Under the pieces are notes generated by a model. That model did not search any database. It was not told the DNA's origin and saw nothing but the letters and a program-made list of their open reading frames with translations. A stretch of 64,000 bases of DNA, from positions 836,695 through 900,694 of the forward strand of contig OY253685.1 of NCBI GenBank assembly GCA_958009085.1, written 5' to 3'. The translations under genes were made by a program, and so were the position numbers. This document shows positions 1 through 10,700 of the stretch, in pieces. Within the stretch, counting starts at the first letter, position 1; every line of letters begins with the position of its first letter. This DNA comes from Protoeuglena noctilucae (Eukaryota > Chlorophyta > Pedinophyceae > Marsupiomonadales > Marsupiomonadaceae).

Positions 1-89
1 GCTTCAACGCGGGCGTCGTCCTCGCCATCGCGCTGGGCACGGCGGCCTTCCACGCCACGGCCCTGCCACGCACCCTCACGGCCTGCTGA
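1..89 (+). CDS. C-terminal end of a possible CTR-type copper transporter (partial)
   Basis: An open frame runs in from the window edge and stops at TGA 87-89, giving 28 residues from base 3. It reads FNAGVVLAIALGTAAFHATA and then a short polar tail. CTR copper transporters end in a helix of the kind phenylalanine-asparagine-x-glycine-valine, a small-residue helix, then a short cytosolic tail, and this fits. The fragment is too short to prove the family; any membrane protein with a small-residue terminal helix could look alike. The start and the methionine-rich copper motifs lie outside the window. Confidence 0.35.
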   Translation, partial: FNAGVVLAIALGTAAFHATALPRTLTAC

Positions 90-1095
90 GGGGCCCGAGC
101 CTGCTGTGAGTTCCCCCGCCGGTTTCTGAGCCTGCTGAGCTGCCCACCGACTGTAATGCATTCCAATCCTTTGCACTTTCGAGCACCTTTCCCTGTTCCT
201 TTGCGCCCATTGCGCCCAGTGCTGCGCGCGCCTGCAGTAGCGCGCTGTTGCGTCGGATGGATGGTCCTTGGCACCGCAGCGCTTTGCCGCTTGAACGAGA
301 AGGCATAGGCCCACAGGGAGAGCACTATTTCCAGTTCCAGTTCCAAAAACCTAGCGCCTGGCAGCTGGCTCAGCGCTGCCAGCGGGCCTAATCCGTCCCG
401 GCAGCCCTATTTCGCATAAGACCGGCCCTGACGTCTCACCAGAGGCAGCTCGCTTGCCACCTGCGCGGTCGCGAACCGTCTCGACCATCCCGGGGCTCCC
501 CGAGCGCCGCCACACAGCGACAGGTGCGCATACAATGCGTTCACGAGCCTGTGCCCTGCAGACGCGCATTCAGCCGTCGAACGCGACTCCAGGCTCGGGC
601 GATCGACCCTGGCCACGGCAGAACCCTGCCAGCCGAAGTTTCCGAGTAATACGCGTCTTCTGCGAGACTTTCGTGCTATCTGCTCGCCTCAAGAGGCCAA
701 GTGATGTCGACCGTCCGTGTCGATTGGCGTGTTTCGGCCCGCCCGTCGCCCGCAGGCTTCTGCGAGCGTTCCCCGCACCTGCTCCGGGTTTCTGGATCGC
801 TCTCCTCGCTGCCAGCCCAGCCACGGGCGCCCTGGGGCCCGGCAGGAGCGGGGAGGCCCAGCGGCGTTCCCGGCAACAGCTCCCGTGCCCGCGTGCGCGT
901 CCCTGGCGGTTCGTGGTGGCCGCACCGCTGCAGAGGCGGGTGGCATCTCCACGCACGGCGCTAGGAACGGGTGGATTAGCCCGGGACCCGACCCGCGCGC
1001 CGCGCGGAGGGGCCTGGACTGTTGATCCGTCCCCAGGGCTTCCGCGGCGCGCCGGGGCCTCCTCCCCCATCGCGAGGTCCTGATCCGCCCGCATT
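90..1095. other. Intergenic / upstream region of the RWP-RK gene
   Basis: About 1 kb without a supported gene. Open frames on both strands here are arginine/alanine/proline-rich and have no recognisable domain, as expected from high GC alone. An in-frame TGA at 1081-1083 lies just upstream of the chosen RWP-RK start, so part of this stretch is probably 5' leader and promoter. Confidence 0.5.
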
Positions 1096-4000
1096 ATGTC
1101 ATCACATCCCGACAGAGCCGCGTCGCCAGGCTCAACGGGCGCTCCGATGGCTCGTGACGGTTCCCAGGTGAGCGCGGGAACGGTCGCTGCCGCCCCGCCG
1201 CCTCGCGCGCCGCGGCCCACGCGCGCCCCCGCGCCCCTTCCGCAGGATTTCTCCGCGCCATCCGCGACGACCCCGGCGAGCGACGCCGGCGCGGCCGCGT
1301 CGCAGGACCCCCGGTTCCCGACCATCGCGGCCCATGGCGCGGACTCCGGGCCGGGCCTGCCGTCCGCGTCCGACTCGCAGCCCCGCGCCGCTCCGTCCGA
1401 CGATCTCCAATCGTCGGGACCCCCCAAGCTCCCGCACCTGAGCTCCCTGATGCCGCCGCTGTCCTTCTCGGGCCAAGCGTCGCCCATCACCCCCGCGCCC
1501 CTCCCACCCTTCCCCGTCCCCCCGAGCATGGCCCCGGTCGGCCACTCGGGCCCGGACCCGTGGGCCATGGGCGTCCCGGGCATCGCGTCCCCCTCCCCCT
1601 CCACCCGCACGCGCGAGGCCACGTCTCGCACCGCGGCGCTGCTGGGGCGAAGACGACCCACGGCGGAAATCACCGAAGAGGAGCTGTCGCGGGTGAGACG
1701 AGGGGCGATAAGATGAGACGGGTGGGTGGGCATATGAGATGAGGTGGGTGGGCAGATGAGATGGGGTGGCTGTGCAGGTGACGCAAGAGATGACCTCACC
1801 TGTCCCGTGCCATGTGTGCCGTTGTCCCTCCCTCTCATCCCTTCATCCCTTCATCCCCGCACCCCCTCTCCCCCTTCCTCAGTACTTCCACCTGCCCAGC
1901 GAGGAGGCCTGCAAGCGGCTGGGCGTGGGCCTGACAGTGCTGAAGCGCCAGTGCCGCAAGTACGGCATCCTGCGCTGGCCCTACCGCAAGATCAAGTCGC
2001 TGGACAAGCTGATTGAGAACGTGCGCAATGGGCACGTCCCCGGGGATCGATCGGCGGACGTGATCAGCCGCAAGGTGGACGAGCTGGAGATGCAGAAGGC
2101 GCGCATGCTGCTGTGCCAGACGCACGATTTGGACGAGGAGACGAAGCGGCTGCAGCAGGCGTACAGCAAGGCCAGCCACAAGCTGAGGAAGGCCCGGGGG
2201 ACGGCGGAGGTCAGGGCCAAGGACAGGCCCGCCATACAAGTGCAGGTGAGACGTGGGGTGGGGTGGGGGTGGGGGTGGAGGTGCAAGTGCAGGCGAGTGA
2301 GAGGGGGGGTCGGGGGGTCGGGTGGGGGTGGTGGTGGTGCAAGTGCAGGTGCGGGGAGGTAGCCTGGCACAAGGGCCAATACCTTTACGCGTTCCCTGCC
2401 TGTTCGCTTCCGGACGCACAGGCACACCCACTTCTCCCCTCCCCCCTCCCCAGGTGCCCCTGACCGGCCCCGATGGCCAGCGCGCCTACGTCAGCGTGTC
2501 GGTGGTCAAGCCCCTGGGGCAGGGGAGAGGCGCACCCCGTCCCCGCGACTTAGACTCCTCGAGGATCCTGGCGGCGATGCAGGCGGCGCTGCCGGAGGCA
2601 CTGGCACGCGCGGCAGGCGAGGAAGGGGGGGGGGGGGGGGTGACTGGGGTGGTTGGGGTGACTGGGGTGAAGGGGGCGGGTGGGGTGGACTTTTACAAGT
2701 GGGGCGAGTCCTCGAAAGTGAGTTTGCATGCACTGATCTCCACCCTCCCCTCTCTCACACACACAGAGAAGCACGAGCGTGAGGCGGCAGAGGCGGCGGC
2801 GACGCTGGGGACGCTGACGGCCATGGGTGCCCCCGTTCCCGTGCCCCCCTCTGCCGCCGGCGCATCGACGAGCCGCGCGTCGCAGGGGGCGGACCGGGAC
2901 CCGGTCAGGGAGGGGAGGACCAGGGCGGCCACGGCGCTGCTGTCGCGCACGAGGAGGTGGGGCGGTATCGGAGAGGGGGGGTGGAAGGGTGTAGTAGTGG
3001 CCAGCTGGCGATGGATGATGATGACCACACCACGATAGATGACTTTGACCACACCACGATGCCGACTAGGGTGTATGTGATGTGTGTCAACGTCGTGGGT
3101 GACTTGCGCGACGTGAGGCATGGGTTCACCCACTCCCGCAGGCAACTGGAGGATGCGAGGATGGGGGTCTCGAGCTCCCAGGGGCCGCAGGAGTCGCGGT
3201 CGGCGTCCACCCCTGCTGACGCGGCCGCCGCCCCCAGCAAGTCCGAGTTTGAGGCGGTGGTGGCGGTGCTGCAGGGGGCGTTCGGGGGAGGCAACTTCCC
3301 GCTCATGCTGTGGGACGACGTGGGGATGGGCGCGACAGGTGCGGGGCGAGAGGTAGCCATGCCACGTGTATTACATGCCATGTATGGCTGTGCGGGGGAG
3401 AGGGTGCCTGACCACATGCCATGCATGGGTGCATCTAGGTGCGGGGCGAGGGAGAGGGTGCGTGCGATTTCATGTGCGGTGCGAGGGTGCTGACCACATG
3501 ACTGGCTGACCCTGCCACCCCATCGCATGCCACCCCGTCTCGCCCGCCCGCACCCCCATTCATCCCAATCATGTCCTTTCTGCGCCCAGACATGACGGGT
3601 GACTCCAGAGACCCCCACGCCTCCCTGCCTGCCGCCATGTCGCCGTGGGGAATGCACCTCAACAGCCCCGACGCACGCTACCCAGGTGAGCGCACGTGCA
3701 TGTATGCGTGACTGTTCATGACTCACAATTGTGCTGACGGGTGCGACTCTGCTAGTGCCAGTGCAGTGCCACATACGAACCATCTCCCTCAGCCCACGTC
3801 CCACTCCACCCCACCCCCTCAGGCCCCCTCCCCGCCCTCTCCAGCGCCACGAGCCAAGCGCACCCCTACTCCTTCCCCCCCAACGCCCCCCTCATGCCAC
3901 CGCCCATCTGGCCCCCCAACGACGTCTCTGCCGCCTTCGCATCCCTCCCCCCCATCCAAATGGGCGTCTCGCCGTCCGGCCTGCCCGTCCCCCTCCCCAT

Positions 4001-4493
4001 GCCCCTCCCATCCCTGCACATGGGGCCCGCACCCCAGCCCCACGCAACCGTGCCTGCGGGTGCAGTCCCCGCCACTGCAGGCCCTGCCAATGCGATCCCT
4101 GCCAATGCAGTCCCCGCCACTGCAGTCCCCGCCAATGCAGCCAATGCAGTCCTTGGCAATGCAGTGCCCGCCAATGCAGTCCCTGCCACTGCGGTCCCTG
4201 CCAGTGCAGTCCCTGCCAATGCACCACCGGTGGGTGTCATGGGTGTGATGGGCGTAAGCGTCCCTATGGGCGTGAGCGCCCCATGGCCATCCACCAGCGG
4301 CACTGGCAGCGCAGGGCCACCGCCAGCGGCACTGCCGGACGCGGGCGCAGCCGGGCGGGCGGGGGAGGGGGAGGTTGCCGTGGATAAACCCCAGGCGACA
4401 CCGACGCCGTCGCCGCCTCTGGGAGCGGCCATGGGGGCCGACAAGCCCGGGGGGGCGGGGTGGACGGTGCACGTGCAGGGTAATGCCGTGTGA
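1096..4493 (+). CDS. RWP-RK domain transcription factor
   Basis: Likely nuclear DNA-binding regulator; the family controls nitrogen responses and gamete or egg identity in green algae and plants, but the target here is unknown. Modelled exons: 1096-1692, 1883-2245, 2454-about 2720, about 2770-2956, 3142-3338, 3592-3685, 3822-4493. The RWP-RK domain opens exon 2, about residues 200-250: YFHLPSEEACKRLGVGLTVL, then a cysteine-containing segment and RWPYRK. A charged helical stretch follows (LEMQKARMLL through ETKRLQQAY), probably a coiled coil. The N-terminus and whole C-terminal half are proline/alanine/serine-rich and disordered, ending in short Ala-Val-Pro repeats. The start is the first ATG after an in-frame stop. 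The 3' end is uncertain: splicing at 4480 to an exon at 4562-4878 would replace the last residues with a ~105-residue tail. The domain call is secure; the subfamily (NLP versus RKD) is not determined. Confidence 0.88.
4061..4227 (+). repeat. Coding minisatellite, about 15 bp units, in the RWP-RK gene
   Basis: Units of the form CCTGCCAATGCAGTC or CCCGCCACTGCAGTC recur about ten times, encoding NAVPA / TAVPA pentapeptides. The unit length keeps the frame, so copy-number change alters protein length without breaking it. Confidence 0.85.
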
Positions 4494-5442
4494 GATGTGA
4501 GACAGACGCGGGGTTATGCATTCACGTGAGTGAACCCAGTCACGCATCTGTCCCTCTCTAGTGCAAGAGGGGCAGCTCAAGCGCAGCCAAGCATCGCACG
4601 CTGGCACCCCGCCCCTAGTCGCAACCACCACAGTCACACGCACCGGGCACCCCCCCTGTCTCCGTTTCCCCTATCGATGTATCTATGCGAGCTCTGCGAT
4701 GTCGGAACCAGAGCCCTGTTCCGCGTTGCCCACGGCCGTGCCAGTCTGCGCCAGTGAGTCTGTGTCAGTATGTGACGGGGGCCGCTGCCGCGATGGCCTG
4801 GCCAGTAGGGCTGCGTCGGCTGCCCCACCTCAACCCCCTTTAGCTGTCTGTTGCCTATGCCTTTCTCCCATGCGCTGAGTGTGAGTGGGGGGGCGCTGGC
4901 TGGCGTACCCTTTGTGTCTTGCATGTGCGTTGGGTCTCGATGCTTTGTCCGCCTGCCAGCGCCCCGTCTTTGTTTGAAGGGAACTGAACCAGAATTTTTT
5001 GTTGCCAGCCATGATGGCATGGCATGGCATGGCATGGTTTGGCATGGTTTGGCATGGGATGGGATATGTGAGACCACCATTGCGTTGCGGGCACAGCGCG
5101 TGAGTGGCATGGCGACTTTAAGCTTCGCATGTGAGAGATGCAGGGTGTTGATATCTACTGAAAGGGACAGCATAGGTGGCAGCAGAGGAGCGCAGGTACA
5201 CTACAGGGGAGGCGTGCATAGTAGGCACCACTGCCGTGCCACCACTGGCATCGCATCCCCCATTTGACATGCCTCTATGCACGCCACGCGCAAAGCAACG
5301 ATCCAAACAGCAAAGCAAGCGCCTCGCAAAACAAAGCAGCCCTGGCCTGGCTTCTTGGCACATGCTGATGCTATGTGCACAAACCCACCATCTCCCTCAC
5401 TGCAGCTCTTGCCCCATCGCCCACACCACCCCTCTGTCCCCC
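4494..5442. other. Convergent intergenic region, possible alternative last exon
   Basis: Lies between the 3' ends of the RWP-RK gene and the helicase gene. A good acceptor (ctctctag, ending 4561) followed by an open frame to TGA 4876-4878 could be an alternative last exon of the RWP-RK gene. From about 4880 to 5442 I see no gene; a short GGCAT repeat sits at 5014-5066. Confidence 0.4.
5014..5066. repeat. GGCAT short tandem repeat
   Basis: Imperfect tandem GGCAT units, four perfect and then GGTTTGGCAT and GGGAT variants. Non-coding. Confidence 0.8.
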
Positions 5443-7684
5443 TCACTGCAGTTCCGGCTTGCTGAAGAGCACGTCCAGTTCCGCCACTCTCAGGTTTTCT
5501 TTGTCAGAGCGGATGGCCCCTGCCACACGCGGGGCGGCCACGGGGGGACGGGGGGCGACCCTGAGGAGGGGAGGGGAGGTGGTGAGTGAGGGTGGGAATG
5601 AGGGTGGGAGTGAGGGAGGGAGTGTGGGTGGGAGTGAGATGAGGTGGGGGTGGTGGCGAGTGCAGAGAAGAGGTGGGGAGGTTGAGGTGCTAAGGTTGCG
5701 GGGAGGACTCATTATACACAGTAATAACCACCCNNNNNNNNNNNNNNNNNNNNNNNNNNNNNNNNNNNNNNNNNNNNNNNNNNNNNNNNNNNNNNNNNNN
5801 NNNNNNNNNNNNNNNNNNNNNNNNNNNNNNNNNNNNNNNNNNNNNNNNNNNNNNNNNNNNNNNNNNNNNNNNNNNNNNNNNNNNNNNNNNNNNNNNNNNN
5901 NNNNNNNNNNNNNNNNNNNNNNNNNNNNNNNNNCAGGTGCTCGATGGTGGAGGTGAACTGGCTGAACACCAGCGCCTTGCCGAGGGGTCGCGCTGGCGCA
6001 TCTCCGACAGCTCCTGGGGGGGGGAACACAAGCAGGGGGGTGAGGGGTGAGGGGTTTGAGGTGAGGGGTGGGGCGTTGGGGGCTGGGGGGAAGGTTGGGG
6101 TTGTTGCGCAGCAATGGCACCCCACTGCACTCCTTGCCTCCCCACTGTCCCCACCACCATCACTCTCACCCTCATATGCGCCTGCACCACTGCACCCCAC
6201 CACTCTCACCCATCACCACCACACCCCTCACCCTCATCCGCACCCACACCCTTCACCCCTCACCCTCATCAGCGCCTGGAGCTTCGCCTCGCACTGAACG
6301 TCCCCACTCCCCTCCCCCTCCCCGCTCCCCTCCTCCTCTCCCTCAGGTGCCACCGTGGCTGGCAGGCGGCCCCTCACCAAATCCCTGCCCATCAGCTGGC
6401 GACTGGGGGGAGACAGAGGTGGGGGATTTGAATATGAGAGACTCATGAGATGAGGAGAGATGGATGTTTGAATGTGAGAGATGAGGAGAAACGAGGGGAG
6501 GTGTTGAATGGATGAGTGGACGGAGAATGGCTGGGGGTGCGCTGGGCAGGTGTGTGCTTGGCAGTGCACACGCCCGCCCATCCCTCGCTAGGCCACCCCT
6601 CTCACGCGCACCTGTACCATCCCCATCCTGCATAACTGTGTTTATATGACAGTTAATACACTCACCGGCATAGGGGACACTTAGGGTTGTTCTCGATGGC
6701 GCCCATGATGCACTCACACATCATCACACTCATGCCATCTATTCATATTAATACAACATACTCACCGGCATAGGGGACACTTGGGGTTGTTCTCGATGGC
6801 GCCCATGATGCACTCGAAGCAGAACCAGTGATGGCAGGGGGTGCGCATGGGGGCGTCAAAGTCATTCAAACAGATGCTGGGGGTGGGGGAGAGAGAGGTG
6901 ATTTGAATATCTGTCATCATTTGAATATCTTTCATGAACGCAGAACCAGCCCTCACTTGCTCCCTCGCTCACCACACCCATGCAACACCTGCACCCCCCT
7001 GCACCCACCCTGCACTCCCCCAATCATCCGGCAGCACAATACACACATCATTCCCATCCCATCCACACTCAAATCCACATCCACACACCCCCCCCCCCCC
7101 CCCCCCCAAGTTCACCTGCACTCCCCCACGTCGTCCGGCAGCACGGGCGCCCCCCCCTGCTCCCCCCCCATCTGCGCCTCCCCCACCACATCCGGCAGCT
7201 GCATGTCCTTGGCCGTCAACGTGCTTCCCGAGCATATCTTGCGCAGGGGCAGCAGCAGCCGCATAACCTGCAGCATCTTCTTCGACACTTGCTGTGTCCC
7301 CATCTGCCGCAGCTGCTTGTACTGCTGGCTGGCCTGGTGGTGCAGGCGCAAATACGCGGCCTTCTCAGTGGGGGAGAGGACCACCTGGGGGGGGGGGGGG
7401 GGGGGGGGAGGGGTAAGGGGGGTGTTTGGGGGTGGCAGTGAGGGTGGCAGTGAGGGTGGCAGCGAGGGTGGCAGTGAGTGAGGGTGGCAGTGAGGGTGGG
7501 GGTGAGGGTGCGGGTGGGGGTTAAGGTGGTGGGTGAGAGGTGGTGGCTGTGTGGGGTGCGGGTGCAGGGCGGGGATTGGACTGTGCGGGGGGTGCAGAGA
7601 GCTTGTGTTCTCATCAGAGCACAAAGCATGAGCAACCCCACCCTCACCAGTCACACCTCCACGTCGTGCTCTCACCAACACCCA

Positions 7685-7722
<38 letters not shown>

Positions 7723-10700
7723 ATCACCCACTCTCACCTCCACGTCGTGCTCCTCCTTGTCCGGCAGCTGCAGGATCTGCTCCCCCGCGATGTGTTGCGC
7801 CTTGGTGTGACGCACCACCACCTGCTGCAGCACCTGCACGCACCACTGCCGACTCGACTCCCCGCGAACCACCCAGTCCCTGAGGGAGGGGGGAGATGGG
7901 GGAGATGAGAGGAGATGGAGGGAGATGGGATGAGATTGAGGGAGATGGTGGGGGAAGTGAGATGCAGGGAGATGCAGGGAGATGAGGGGGGTGTGTGACA
8001 TTGACATGTGAGGTGCATGTGGCAGTGAACATGAGGGGATCAACTACCCATCCCGTGCTCCCAATCCCCCACCCACCCATACCCCCATACCCACCCTCTC
8101 TCCCCACCACTACACCTACCCATCCCACTCCACTCCACCCCCACCCACACCCCCACCCACACCCCCCATCCCCCTCACCTCCCCGTCCCCGCGAAGGGCC
8201 CCCGGATGAGCGCCTCGAATGCGGCGGGGTTGTCGAGCGGCGTCATGCGCAGTGCGGCGAACTGCCCCAGCAGGTCGCGGATGTCGGTGTTGACGGGGGT
8301 GCCAGAGCAGCACCAGCGGCGGTCGGCCTCGAGCAAGGCGCAGATGCGGGACTGGGCGGTGGAGGGGGTCTTGACTGGGGGCGATGGGAGGGGGGGGGGT
8401 GTGGGAGTGTGTGGGAGTGAGTGAGTGACAGAAGAGTGAGTAAGGGTGATCGGTGAATTGATCAAGGAAGTGTGTGAGTGCCCATGTCATCACCATCCCC
8501 ACCCCCACTGCCCCCCACTGCCCCTCACCGTTGTGGCTCTCGTCAAACACCACGCGCCGCCACTTGATGCGGCCGATGGCGGCCTGTGGGGAGGCAGAGG
8601 AAAAGGGGGGTGACTCAAATGAAATGGAAACACCCGAAAACAGCGAATGACACTGTTTTGCCGGCCCTGTTTCAGTCACCCCCCCATCTCCTACCCCCCC
8701 ACCTTGGTGACTGCTTTCCCCTCCCTCCCCTCCCTCTCCTCCCCCTCCCCCTCTTTTCCCCTCGTCTCCTCTTCGAGTCTCCCCATGGCTGCTTCCAGAG
8801 ATGACAGGGACGTGGGGTGCAGCAGGCCGTAGCGCTGGCCGTACAGCTGCGCACTGCATGTAAGGGGGGGGAGGGGAGAGGGGTGGGGCAGATGAGAGGG
8901 GGACTTACAGGGAGAAATGGGAGTGATTGGTGACTGTTATTAATATAAGCACTTGCATGAGTCGATGGCCCACTTGCATCAAACTCACACACACACACAC
9001 ACACACACTCACCCCGGGTACAGCACATCCATGGCCCCCCTGCGGTACCCCCTCTGCCGTGACCCCCGCCCACGCCCGCCCCCACGGCTGCCACGCCCCC
9101 TGCCACGCCCACGCCCCCTCCCCCTCCCACCCTCATCCCCGTTCTCATCGCCACCCTTATCCGCCTTGTCACCCTCAGCCCCGCCCTCCCTGTCACCCCC
9201 ATCACCCTTATCCCCCTTATCCGCCTTATCCCCCTCCCCCCCCCTCCATCTTCACATCCCCACCCGTGTCACCACCCCTACCCCCTTCTTTCTCTTTCCC
9301 CTTATCCCCATCCTCGCTCCCCTCCCACTCTTCTTCAGACTCATCTGTGTCACCCTCACCCCCCTTGCGCCCCCTCCCTCTCCCCCTCCCCCCTCCCCCG
9401 CCCCCCCCCTCCCGCTCCCCTCCCCTGCACCCTTGCCCTTCCCCTTCCCCTTTCCACCCTTGCCAGTCAGACTGCCGTCTGCTGCTCGGAAGTCAGCCAC
9501 CAGTGTCTGGTAGGTGGTGATGACGATGTCCTGGCACGCCAGAAAGGCGACGTCCCTGGGGGGACGGGGAGGATGAGGGGGTGAGGGGTGGAATGGGAGA
9601 TGGTTGGATCGTTGGTAGTGTTGGCAATGGTAATGGCGATGGTATGAGATGCATATAGAGATTGGCATTCACCATTAGCGCCCAGTCGCTGCACCAACCG
9701 CCCCCCATGCCTCGCATTAACACGCGCATGCACAGCACTACCCAACCACACTCGCCTCTTCCTGCTCTGTCCGTGGTACTCGTAGATGCGCACGTCCTTG
9801 TCCACCACCTTGCTCCTCGCCTCCTCCGCCCACTGACCCACCAGCGACACGTTGCACACCACCAGCGTGGCGTGGGAGAGCAAGAAGCCGTCGCCTGCAT
9901 GTGTGGGCGTGAGTGAGTGAGTGAGTGAGGGAGGGAGGGAGGGAGGGAGGGAGTGGGGAGCGCGTGTGACGTGGCAGCTAAGCATGGCTGTCACCCACAG
10001 CAACAGTGATCATCGCAACCATCACCTCGCCATCCACTCACACAACCCCCCCCCCCCTCTCTATCACCAACCCACACACCCAACCCACACCCCCACACAC
10101 CCCCTCACCATTCACCGCCAGCCCCGTCTCCCCATCGAACCCCACCGCCTCCGGGTACGCCTCCCTTGCCCTGTGCAGCGCATCTGCCTCCTCGTCGGTG
10201 CCCCTCTCCTCATCCTCGATGATTGGCAGTGGGGACAGGCACGCGCGGTCGCTGAGGATGAGGGCCAGGATCTCCACTGCAGGGGGGTGGGAGTAAAGGA
10301 GTCGATAGTGATAGTCAAGGTTGATGTCTGCATTGGCATGACGAGTGACAGGCACGGGCGGTCACTAAGATTGAGCGCGAGGATCTCCACTTTGGGGGGG
10401 GGGGGGGAGGGGAGAAGAGTGGAGGGGTTGGTATTTGTAATTGTTACCATCTCCACTGCGATGAGAAGGGGGCAGGCAACACGCACAATCATACACTCCA
10501 GCATGTCAATCGAACTCCATCACCATCCCCCTCTCACCCGTCTTCCCAGCCCCATCTCATGCACACATCTCTATCCATTTCCACTTACATCAATAACATC
10601 CACTCTCACCCGTCTTCCCCAGCCCCATCTCCTCTGCCAGGAACCCCCCCCTGGGCGACGATGGCACCGTCAGCGCCAGTCGGTGCATCATACCGCTGTA

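Noticed and set aside
570-1838. A 422-codon minus-strand frame over the start of the RWP-RK gene
   Set aside because: No motif, composition of a shadow frame, and it overlaps the supported + strand exon 1.
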